This document shows, piece by piece, positions 40,601 through 52,600 of a stretch of 64,000 bases of DNA. The DNA lies in the NCBI GenBank assembly GCA_034008185.1, contig CM067082.1, positions 155,875,895-155,939,894 of the forward strand, given 5' to 3'. This DNA is from Gorsachius magnificus (lineage: Eukaryota > Chordata > Aves > Pelecaniformes > Ardeidae). A program made the position numbers and the translations under genes. Positions within the stretch are counted from its first letter, which is position 1. Every line of letters begins with the position of its first letter. The notes under the pieces were generated by a model. That model had not been told where the DNA came from. It searched no databases and saw nothing but the letters and a program-made list of their open reading frames with translations.

Positions 40601-43600
40601 GTATAAATGCTGAGCAAGTGCTGTACCTTGAACCACTTAACATCCACATTGGGCCTGGACAGCTCACACTCGAATGTGACCTTGTCCTTCTGAGTCACAC
40701 TGACGTCCACCAAAGGTTTGCTGATTCTCACAGGCAATTCTGCAACAAAGAGAAAGTCTGGTTCATGGGGATTTAGGTTTTCGGGACCACCTTGCACAAG
40801 GAATAATGAACAGGCAGAGCCTAGCTTCCATGTTTAATAAAACTTATGACAACAAAATCCTGTTGTTTTGAGCACATTATCCTGAGTTGTTCTGTGGACA
40901 ATGATGTTACAATAATCCTGTTGACATTAGAAGGATACGTTACTGATGATGGCCCAGTGCATAACATCCCTTGCAGGTACAAAGCAAGCTTGTTGCTCTC
41001 TTAAAAGCTCTCTCTCTGGGTCAGGAGAAGACAACCATGTCCCACATCAACCAGGGCCTGAGACTTTCGGGTCTGTGTACCTGTCACAGTGAGCCTCCCT
41101 GATGAATGAATGCCATCTGCTTTGAAGGAGATGAGTCCTGCATCTTCAAGAGTCACTGAAGAAAGCGTCAGTGAATGCTTCTTCCCCAGGACACCAATAC
41201 TGATTTTCGGTGAAGGTTTCAGCCGAACGCCATCCTTCTGCCAGGTCCCTTCCACGTCCTCGTGAGACACCTCCACCTCGAAGGTGACGGTCCCTTTCTC
41301 AGAGACTTCGAGGGGCTGAAGACCTTTCACCAGCTTGATCTGTCTCACTGAAAAAAAGGACAAGTTGGAGATCTCACACCGACATCAGTGAAACAGCCTG
41401 AGGACTTCCAAAAAGATTATTTCCCAATTCCTCATGCAGGTACCTGCCAGTGACCATACTGCTAGCATGGCTGCTGTCCTTAAAAGGGATACTTTCAGCT
41501 GGGACAAACAAGTCAGCCAAACATTGAAAAAAAAGGGCAAACTGGCCCTTTTTCTATCAAGGTCCACCACACTCACTGTCTGTGCCAGAAATATGCTTTG
41601 AAGTTGTACACCCACACAGGAGTAGAGGCATTCCCGTGCTGGGCGAGGTGGTCACCAATAACCATCAGGAAGAAACACTCTAGAAGATAAAACTGTTGTT
41701 ATTTACACCGGGACCAGGCTCCCTGTGCTGTACAGCAAGAGAGACCTTGCTGAAAATACTTACTGTCCAAGCATGATTCAAGAGAAAGATGATCACTAGA
41801 GATTAATAGAGCATGAAGGAATAAACAATATTATGCAGCTCTTCAACTAGGATAAAATAAAGGAGAGAGGGAAGTAGCAGGGAGAGGAAAAAGATTTTAG
41901 TAAAAGGAAAAACAAGAAGTCCACGACACCATGTGAAGTGTGCTGACACCTCCCAGCTCAGGGGACAAAGCATCTGTGTTTTGGGTGGATATTACCTGTT
42001 ACCCACGACAAGACATCAGTGCCCTATCAGTCAGTAAAATGGATTTAGTGCTTAAACTTGACTCACCCTTAAAAGAAATAAAGTTGCCAGTTAAAAAACA
42101 AACAAACAAACAGACCCAACAAAACCAACCAAACAAACCAACTCCCAAAAAAACACCTCTACAAAGCCACAAATTACTCACAAGAACCTTCAATTCCTAT
42201 GGGTCCCCTGGGAATATTTCGACCTTTGTAGTGCATGTTTAGAAGAGATAATCCATATTCACCCAGGATCTGAATGAAAACGTGACCAGGAGTGGGCTGT
42301 GGGCTCTGTTCTGTGGTCATGGTCTGGATGCAGCTCCTGGGCTGAGGACACCATAACCCTTCTGAGGCTCAAACATCTCTTGATGGCACCTACCCCTGTG
42401 CCACACAGGGGACAACACGGGACGAACTATTTCTCCAAAGGTCCCACAGAGGTGATATGAGTAGACTATGACTTTATTAACAAACTTGGTAGAAGCCCAG
42501 TACTGTTCTCCCCAGGAAGGCAGTGGTGGACTCCATGTCATGCCAGCTCCTTACACCTTTTCTGTCCCTTCTGTTGCTGTTACACCTCACATCAGGTTTA
42601 AAGAGGAGCAAACACATCTGATGTAGGATCCTGTCTAACCCCTCTCTCATGGTCTTCTCCAAGGTCATGACCACTTAAACCGATATTTACCCTAAGGCCA
42701 TGTCTTGAACCAGACAAATGAGAGAAGTACAGACACTACCAGCAGCAAACTAAGACACCAGCTCTCCCTGCTTTGCTTGCTAGAAGTTGCATTAGTCCCC
42801 AGTTTCTGATCTGATTTTGTGGCTGGTCCCTATCCCCCCCAGGCACCTCATTCTCTAAACTGAACACAGTGTGCCTGCTGCTGTCTAACCTTTCCCCTAG
42901 GCCAACAGATACTCCAGCCCCTGAAACAGTGACTAGACTGAAAATCAAACTGAAGTCATCCCAAAGAGATAGTGAAAGGGACTTGCAAGAACATTAAATA
43001 AATGGCATAGCAATTTCTAACTCAGTAAGTGGCCTCCTGGATACATCCTCACCTGGTGGTGTATGTAGGAGGGAGAAAAACCGCACTTTTTCAAAGGCCT
43101 TGTCATAAAGCAGCAACAGTTTGGGAATGGCAGAACTTTTACAGATTTTATTTTAATAGATAATATTTTGTGTCAAGAGATTTGAAATATCATACTCATT
43201 TTCCCGGTCTAATTTCTGCTATAATTAATTGACCTAATTATGCTTTTCCCTGCTGAAAGCTTAGAGGTGTATCAGAGGAAGGATCACTTTACCCGTGGCT
43301 TACTGATTTAAGTCTTCCACAAACATTTCCTTCTGGGCATAACTGAAAATAGACATTCAGCCAGATATGTTATTGGTTTGAGCAGCTCAGTTGTTTTTAG
43401 GATCTCCTGGCATCTTAAGATCAGAACAGATGATTGTCTTTTGGTGAAACAACTTTTATACTCAAGTAAACCAACAGTTTTTCACATAGCTATTCCTTAT
43501 TTACCTTGCTCTGAAAGCAACCTCAAACCAGGCAGTATCAGTCCAGCTTGGTGTTTTTTAAATAAAGGTCTTCTAAAATCAGGCTGCTTAACCTAAAGCT

Positions 43601-46600
43601 GAGCACCAAGTAGTAGCAGCTCAATTCCCCAGACTGCGAGCATTTAAAGTACTTCTGCTGACCTCAATGTAAGGCTCTAACACATTCTACTGAAAAGAGG
43701 CCACTTGCTTAAGTGCCAAAAAATGGAGCATAATTTTGGACTTCTACTTTTAGAGTCTTGCTTGTAAAGCAGTGCAAGAGCTTGATGCCATCTCAGCTGC
43801 AGGACTTGGATGCAGAACACACATAGTCTAGCAAGATTTTTATATATGGCCCTGCTGCATCTCATAACTAAGGCTTGGTTGATCATATGCGAAAAGAATT
43901 CCCTGCAACAGTGAGCCAATTCCCCTTTTTGATCATGGTCACCCTCAGATCACCTTGAGTTTCCATCACTGCATGAAACTATCTCAGTTCATCAAGAGAG
44001 GAGCTACTTCTTACAGTGACACTAAGCATAAGTGATAAGGATGCAGCTGGGTGCCAGGGAAGCACAACCCAAAATCCTCTCCCTCCATCAGAACAGAAAG
44101 TTTATGAACCAGACAGATACACATCTACGCTTGCATGACTCACCTGGCACAAAACACTCTTGGCAGCTATCGGGGCCAGCCAATTACTTCCTATACAAAC
44201 ACTGGTCCATCATTTTTGGTTTTATTACTTCACTATAGCAACAGCCAATGCCTAAACCCAGGTATAACTGTGTCTACAACCAACTGCTGAAACGTCTTGC
44301 TGGAAGGAAACTGAGTATCACCCTGAGCCTGAAAAAAAAAAAAAAAGCCTTGGGATGCAGTGTGTAAGATGATGGAGCAGCAAACTGCCCCGTACTGCAT
44401 TGCATTCTTCCAACACATTGTGGCCATGGAAGCGCTGTATTTCTTTATCTTCTGTGGACACAGATCTTCCCATTTAACTGAGACCGTAAACCTGAATCTA
44501 GTTCTAAATCAGGATTGTAGTCACCCATGGTTCCTTGAATAGTCAGAAAGACAGTCCAGAAGGTAATTCAGTGCACCTAAGACTTAAAACACTCTCTGGA
44601 GGTCTTTTTTTCTCTCTGTCGACTACAGAAGGAGCTGAAAATGATGTGCTAGATTTAGGCTGGATGAATCCAAGCTTAATCTACCAGCTGCTAGTCACTG
44701 GCAAAGTCTGGTTTTTTTTCTAGAGCTATTCAGTTTGGAAAAAAGATGAGTAACTTCCAATAGAAATGAGAACAGACCCATATCAGGATGCTAAAGCAGT
44801 GAGGTTTTGAAAATTGTCATCCAGGAAAATTTTGAAGATGAAGCTGTCTTAACAGTGCATGAAAGTGATCTGGCAAACCCTGCTCTGTATGAGAACATCT
44901 GTCATCAATTTTTTATATCTTTGATGCCATCAGAAGACCACAATATTATAAGGCTGGAAAGACCTAGAAAAGTTATCCAGCTCTTCCCTCCCACTCTAGG
45001 ACACCCTCAGCTCTTTACATCACCCCAGACCAACACTTTACTAACCTTTTCTTAAATCCACAATGGAGGCTCCAAGACCTCTCCAGACAACCTATTCAGT
45101 CATCCAACCATTAAAAAGCTTTTTTATTGTATAACCTGGATCTTTCTCATTGCAGTTGAAGTCCATTATTTCCATTATTTCCACATGGAGAACAGATTGT
45201 TCCCTTCCACTTTATAACAGCCTTTTATGTACTTGAATTCTGTTATCAAGTCCTTCCTTACCTATTATTTATGACCTACACAGCACCAATTGGTGCCAGG
45301 GGCTTTACAGACAAAATTAGATAGTCCTTAAGCGCTCAAATCCTATCTTCATCTCTCCTGTAACAATCATGACAAAAGGATGTAGGAAAAAGGACAGAAG
45401 TACAGGGCTACAGCTGAGGCACCATTAGCTTACTTGAAAGGGCAGCTCCCTCAGACACAAGATTTGCTTTTGTATTATTTTTAACCCCGATTGAATATAA
45501 AGAGATGTTCTGAAAGAGGTGGTTTGCAGAGAAGAATTAGGGCAATGGGTAGCTGAAGAGGGAATGGTTTGTTAAAATCCATACAAAGGAAAAAAACAGA
45601 GTGTACCAGAGAGTGAGAAATTTCAGAGGAAGGAGAAGAATCAGCTAAGAAGCTTAATGGTCAACAGCATGACTGAAAGCTGGTAGCATGAGATGGAGGC
45701 AACAAGAATCAGCCAGGTGTTCTCTGTTTACTGCCCTTGCTGCCTCCTCCTCTCAGCCATTTGACTGGTTGCCAAGCCCATGGCTGTGTCCCCATGTCCC
45801 CATGGCAAGCGGGGTTGGCAGTGGCCATTGTGATAATGGCAGAGACCAAAATCCACCTCTAAACCCTGTCCAGGGTATTTATAGAACTGGAGATCATTTA
45901 ACTTACTTTCCACATTGATTTTGGCTTGGGTCTTGTCATCAGGACTCTCACAGCAGTAGAAGCCCCTGTCTGCAAAGGAGATGTCCTTAACCACCAAGGT
46001 ATGCTTTGTTCCCTCAGCTTTGATCTCTATTTTTTCACTGGGCTTCAATACGATGCTGTTCCTCATCCACTTCACCTCTGCAGGCTTGGTCAGCTCTATC
46101 TCCAAGGTCACTGTGTCCCTCTCTTCAACTGTTTTGGGCTCCAGTTTCTTCTTGAATGAGATTGAGGCCTCTGCCAAAGGAGAAGAAATACTAGTAAGAA
46201 AGTAGAGGATACAGGAGACAAGCTTTCAGAGAGAATTAAAATGGTGGGTCATGTATCTACAGTTCCAGTGCATTCTGGGCATCCATATTTAACGATGCAC
46301 AAACAGAATTTCTCTCCTGCTTACATAATCAGTCAGAGGGAAGGCCACAAAGCAGCATAGGTCGTAACATCAGTGATGGCCACTCAAAGGGATATTATTA
46401 TCTCCTACCTCGGACTTTGAGATTGGCTTTGCTTTCTACACCCTCAGCATTGGCAGAGATTTCAGCTGCATCTTCCAGAGTCAGATCAGTGATGGTAAGG
46501 CTGTGGTTGGTGTCCTTCTGTGAGATCACATACTTCTTGCTGGCTTCGATCTTGACACCGTTCCTGAGCCAAGTGACCACAGCATCATTGGGAGAGACAG

Positions 46601-49600
46601 TGCACTTGAACTCAGCTTCTTTGCCTTCCTCAGAGACCACGCTGTTGAGACCCGTAACGAATTTCACAATTCTGGGAGCTGATGGATGGGAATAAAAGGT
46701 TTAGGAGCATAACTTTGAGACATGTCATAAACACCTTCGAAGAGCCAAAAGCTCCAATGATTTTATCAGAAGCGTCAATTTTTATTACTTACAGTAAGTG
46801 ATCACAATAATGGGTCATTACATTTCCCATGTCTGAGTAAGTTTTGCGTATAGAGATGCCAGAAGAGAGAGGCAAAGAAGGAGGAGGAAAAAATCTCATC
46901 TTAGATTTGGGATACTTAATTCCAGCCTCAAATGCAATATGAAGGTAAATTTGGCCACATAATAAGAGACCTGAGCTCAACAAGTCTCAAAATCATTATG
47001 TTCTTCACAAATAGAGGTTCCACTGGCACTGAGAGAGGAAGTGGAGTTTGTATTTTGCTGTCAACACAGGAGACAGCACAAACACACGAATAAACTCAGC
47101 TTTGCAGGGCTGTAATGGCTGAGGACAAAACCCAAGGATCCCTCCATATTTTGACCATGCAGTTCTAAAGACATACCTTTGGGGGTGATGGTAATGCTGC
47201 TCTTGTCATCTCTGGACTCACAGGAGTACTCTCCCTCATCCTCAGCCCGGATCCCTGTTATCGTCAGTGTTCGCTTGACCCCTTCCTCATGAATCTGGAA
47301 ACGCTTGCTGGGCTTGATCTGAACTCCATTCCTGCGCCACACCACCTTCCCTTTGGCGTGGCTCACGTCACAGGTCAAAGAGACGCTGCCTCCAATCTCA
47401 GCGTTAACAGCTTCAAGTTTTTTGGCAAACTTCACTGGGATTTCTGAGATGCAGAAAGAGGAAAAATGATGAGAAAGGAAAAGATAATAAACTTGTTCTA
47501 AGAAACCATTTCTGGCCAACTTTAAAAGAAAAAAAAAAAACCAAACCAACCAATTTGGGGATCAGAGTAGACAGAAACAAACCAGAAAGGTGGAAATTTA
47601 GGGAAATCCCTTTAACACAGAATTTTAATTTCATTATCATCTGTAAAGCAAGACGCAAGAATCCTGCCTTTAAACAGGATTGGGTTTTGCCTTCTTTTCT
47701 TTCTAATTTCATACCCAATGAGACCATGTGGTGGTTTTACATCAGAGCCTGATCTGCCTGACTAAATGTAAAAATCCATTTGGATGCACAAGCTCCAGCC
47801 GCCTTTGTCTCTTCTATCACTGGAGACACAGCCAATGGAGTCAGACAAATCCAAGGTGTGATTTCTTTCATCCTGAAGGAGACATTTCAATAGGTCGGAT
47901 GTATCATGACCTATTAGCAACCACTCCTCTGCAATGACTCCAAAGAGGGCTGAGGGGGTAGGCATCACAGCTGCAGACATCTCCAGTGTGAGTGCCTGAA
48001 GAGAAAGGAGCAGGCCTTTGCTCTGGGGAATCATCCCTCTCATCCCCATCTGTGGACCAGCTGTACTTCATCCTTCTGGTCAATTCATAGCCCCAGCCTT
48101 GACCAGGGAGCAGCACCCCAGGTGCACCATCCCAGGAACAGGATAATTCAGGATACAACTCAGGTCTTGTTCCCCCATGTGACCAACTCAAAAATTTTCT
48201 CCTCACACAACATCTCTCTATATCACCATCAGCTTTGTCATGCTGGTGAATATGGGGAAGAGCTAAGGCTGTGCCATGCCCCAGATACTGGGGTTAGGAG
48301 GAGACAGAAATAGCATGATGACAGTTGGGAACAGACCCCAGAAAAAGCACCCGTTGTAGGTCTCCTTATTCCCCCGAGTAGCCAACAATGGACAGAAAAA
48401 AAAAAAAGGGTATTCGGAAGCAAGAGAACTTTGCTGGCCCATGGTGGGGCAGCCACAGCAGCTGCAACAGGAATCCAAGCCTTGAGGTTGGAACAGTTTT
48501 AGAGTTTGGACTTCACTTCTATCCTACCACGAGGGAAAGGTAGTTGTGGGGTTGGGACATGACCCGTGTGCTGCTCCCTGCTCACCTTTAACCTGTACTT
48601 TGAATTCCTGCTTGTCGCTTTTTGTCTGGCAAGTGTACACAGCAGTGTCGGTGCTCTCAGCCAGGTTCACCGTCAGGGTCCTGGATGCCCCCTCACTCTT
48701 GATCTCATACTTCTTGCTCGCTTTGATTTCTGTTCCATCCTTGAACCACTTTACTGCAGCGGTTTCGAGCGTTACTGAAGTAGTCAGTGTGATGCTTTCA
48801 TGTTCTTGGACAATGAGAGGCTCTTTCTGGACAACTTGCTTTTCAAATTTAGCCTCTGGTTCTAGGAAAGAAATTAAGATAGGAAAACTAATAACTTAAA
48901 TCTCAAATCCCTAACACATCTATTTTCTATTACTCTCCCTTCATGACTCACAACACCAGCTCATCCATAACCTGCAATAACCCAGGGAATATGGCTGAAT
49001 ATTTGTGGCTTGCATAATCTTTTGCTGAGAGAGAAGAAAGAAAACGATCTGTCAGGCAACCCAGAGCTTCTGCTTAAGAAGAGAAGCAGAGGAAAGGAAA
49101 TGCAAATACACATTTTATCTGCTGCCCACAAAAAGCTTGCTTCTTAGAAGTAAAATGACCTGTGTAATTATTCCATCTCCCATTTTTAGGATTTTAGATC
49201 TAATGAAGAAGAAATATTAATATGCTAAACCTGAATTTATGGCCTATTTTCTTTTCTGCTTGCTCTATTCCCCTTTCTCTTAGCTTCTTCTCTATCTTGT
49301 ACAACGCTTTTCCACAAAACTGGGAAGTTTTGGGGCACACACAGTAGCAGAACAGCTTCTCTTAGTCACCTTTCTCCATAGCTCTATTTCTGCTCTTCAA
49401 AACACCCCACTTCTAGTTTTAGCTCCCCACCACTTCAAAAAGGTTGGGTGATGGGGCGTGAGAAGGAGATACCAAGCAAAAAACTATAGAGAATTTCCAT
49501 AGCCAAAGGAAAATCTTTAGCCAGATTTGCCACCCCCACACTGCTAGATTAAATAAGGTCAAATTAATGTGTGATGTGGTTCACCAACGTTGCTCCAGGG

Positions 49601-52600
49601 AATATGGGGGCTGCACCGTGGCCACTGGTCAGGGAATATCCAATTTTCCTCTAAGCCACACAGAGAGCTGCTTAGGTGAGTCCTCACCAGTTGTTTCCAC
49701 CTTGAAGGTCAGTTTCTGGCCTGCAGCCTCACAGATGTATTCTCCAGCGTCTTTCTTCTCCAGCTGCTCTATAACCAGGCGCCGGGTTTTGCCCACAGTT
49801 TCGATTTTGAATTTTCGTGAGGAAACGAGCAGTCTACCATCCTTGTACCATTTCACTTCGGTTGCATCCTGTGCTACCTCACAGCTGAGGGTGGCACTTT
49901 CTGTCAGGACAGCGTTCACCTCCTTTTGGACCTTTTCCTGGTTTATAAATGCAGGCTTTGGCTCTGAGTGTGGAAAAGGAAGAAAATGTTGATTGTGGGA
50001 TTAAAATGAGATCAATCTTACAGGTCCCTGTGCACAGGTTTGGAAAATATTTAGGTTGTCACTTGCAAAAATCTCATTGCCTTCACTCAGCATTTATCTA
50101 CCCTTCTGTGTGACTGAATTACAATGTGGAAAATAGGGAATTAAAAGCCTAGGAATGGAAAGGACCAAGAGGGTCCTTGACATCAACCTTGTGGCTGCAA
50201 GCCACCATGTAAAACATATTTAATGCAAATGTTCCCAAAGAACATCTGTCCTGCATATCACCAAAAGCTCCCAAACTCCTTTTACTTACGATGTAGGACA
50301 CAAATATAACACTATGGGGTCCTGGAACAGATGCTTCATGGTCCCTTCCATTGTCACAAATGTGACTGTCAAAGGCACAAAGGAAATATGACCTCCCTAC
50401 AGTGCTCAGGTAGGTCAGGACCATGGCTGGCAAGGTACCCAAGACTGTTGTAACATCAACATTCCCCTTAGCATCACGTGCTTAAAGCCGTTTGGGCACT
50501 TGGGAATCCTGTTCTAAAAGACCAATTGCTGGGAATCTTTCATGACAAAGGGACATTTAGCACCTGGCAAGAAGTAGCAAGACATCTCAGAAGGCTGAGA
50601 TCTCAAACGCACAACAGCCCAAATTCATATAAAAGTGCTGAGTTTTGAACCCATCTCGAGGTGTGCCAATGCTGAAATTGCAAATGACAAAACATTCCGG
50701 CCTCTCAGTTTTCAGAAATGGGATCAGAAGACTAACAAGAAAAGGATTTTTGCATGGCTTTTTTGTCTCAAGAGGTTCAATGCACAAGAATCACCCTTTA
50801 GGATCCCAGAAAAGGGAGAGATCTGAATAATATGTTGATTATTATTTCTATTATATTTATATCTGCAACTATTATTATATAGACAGACTGGCAATAAGAT
50901 AGGCTAAAGCCAAACATTCCCATTTCCACAAATCCAGGCAATCAGGTACAGAAAATCAGGTGAACCCAACAAACCCCAGACTATTACAACCGAGTGATAG
51001 AGTAATACTCATTACAATTATTATTTATTATCCTCTCCTGTAATTCAAACAAGTTATGTTTTACCTGTGACATCAAGCTTGAAGGTCAGTTTCTGGCCAG
51101 CAGCCTCACAGGTGTACTCCCCAGCATCTTTCTTCTCCACCTGGCCCACCACCAGGCGACGCAATTTGCCCTCCGACTCCACCTTGAACTTCTGAGGTGA
51201 TCAGTTTCACATCGGTCTTCTCCTGGGCCACCTCGCAGCTCAGCATGGCATTTTCTGACAGTGCAGCTTTCACTTCTTTCTTCACTTTGTCCTTGTTTGT
51301 AAACACAACTTCTGGCTCTGAAAAGAGAGAGAGAAATTCAAAGTATCTCTCCAAGATAGGATGTTGATCAATCCCCGTATCATGGCTGACAGGTAACACT
51401 GGAAACCAAGCCTCAACTTGAAAACTGACATCTAAAGCTATTGGAAGAAGATGCAAACTGTTGTGTGGTGAAGTTTTTTTGTTTTTTGTTTTGGGTTTTG
51501 AGTGCAGACATTGGGCAGGCACCCTACTGCTCTCCACCATGACTCTGCTCTGAAAGGCACTGACATTCAGCTGCGTTGCATTGTTCAGGTTGCACCAACA
51601 TATTGGGAAGGAGAGGTGCAATCTGTACTTTCCTTTTCATGGTCCTGTTCCTACAGAGGTGGGTAGCTCCCAAAGTTTTTCCAAGGATGCAGCTCCCTCT
51701 CTTCAAGGTTGTATCATGTTTTACATGGAAGATACATCATAACTATCACACTCATTTTTCTAAGTATTCCAGAAATAGGAAGGCCGGGCCAAAGAATCTT
51801 TGCTCACCCGTGACATCAAGCTTGAAGGTCAGTTTCTGGCCAGCAGCCTCACAGGTGTACTCCCCAGCATCTTTCTTCTCCACCTGACCCACCACCAGGC
51901 AACGCAATTTGCCCTCCGACTCCACCTTGAACTTCTTGCTCGAGGTGATCAGTTTCCCCTCCTTGTACCATTTCACATCGGTCTTCTCCTGGGCCACCTC
52001 GCAGCTCAGTGTGGCATTTTCTGACAGTGCAGCTTTCACCTCCTTCTGCACCTTCTCCTTGTTTGTAAACACAACTTCTGGCTCTGGAGAGACAGAGACA
52101 CGTTAGTCAGCCCGCTTGCAAAAGGATCAGGAGGTAGGGAGGGAGCTGGAAAGCTGAATCCATTTTACCCCTCTACAGCCCCAGCAGGGTGATGCATCTG
52201 GAATGAGTCTCCGTGATACCTTCCTTCTGTAGGTGCCATTTACCTGACACCTTAGAGACCTTAACATGCATCAAGCCTTACCACCATATTCTCTCCTCAG
52301 GCTGAAAAAAGCCCTTCCAAGGGAAAGAAAATGAGTGCAGACATTGGGCAGACACCCAACCTCTATTCCACCATGACTCTGCTCTGAAATGCACTGACAA
52401 TCAGCTGCAGTGCAGATTTGTTCTCATTGCACCAACATGTGAGGATGGAGATGTGCAATCAATACCCCTCTACTCTGCCCTGGTGAGACCCCACCGGGAG
52501 CACTGTGTCCAGTTCTGGGCTCCCCAGTTCAAGAAAGATGAGGAACTCCTAGAGAGAGTCCAGAGGAGGGCTACAAAGATGATTAGGGGACAGGAGCATC

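Larger units (their letters stand above)
41348..45906 (-). other. Long intron (4.6 kb), mostly unique sequence with an old CR1
   Basis: No Ig exon or relic was detected. It contains a low-complexity A/C-rich stretch (AAAC)n at 42093-42150 and an old CR1-like fragment at about 44940-45260. The remainder (41.4-42.1, 42.2-44.9 and 45.3-45.9 kb) shows no gene or element I can name. Confidence 0.6.
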
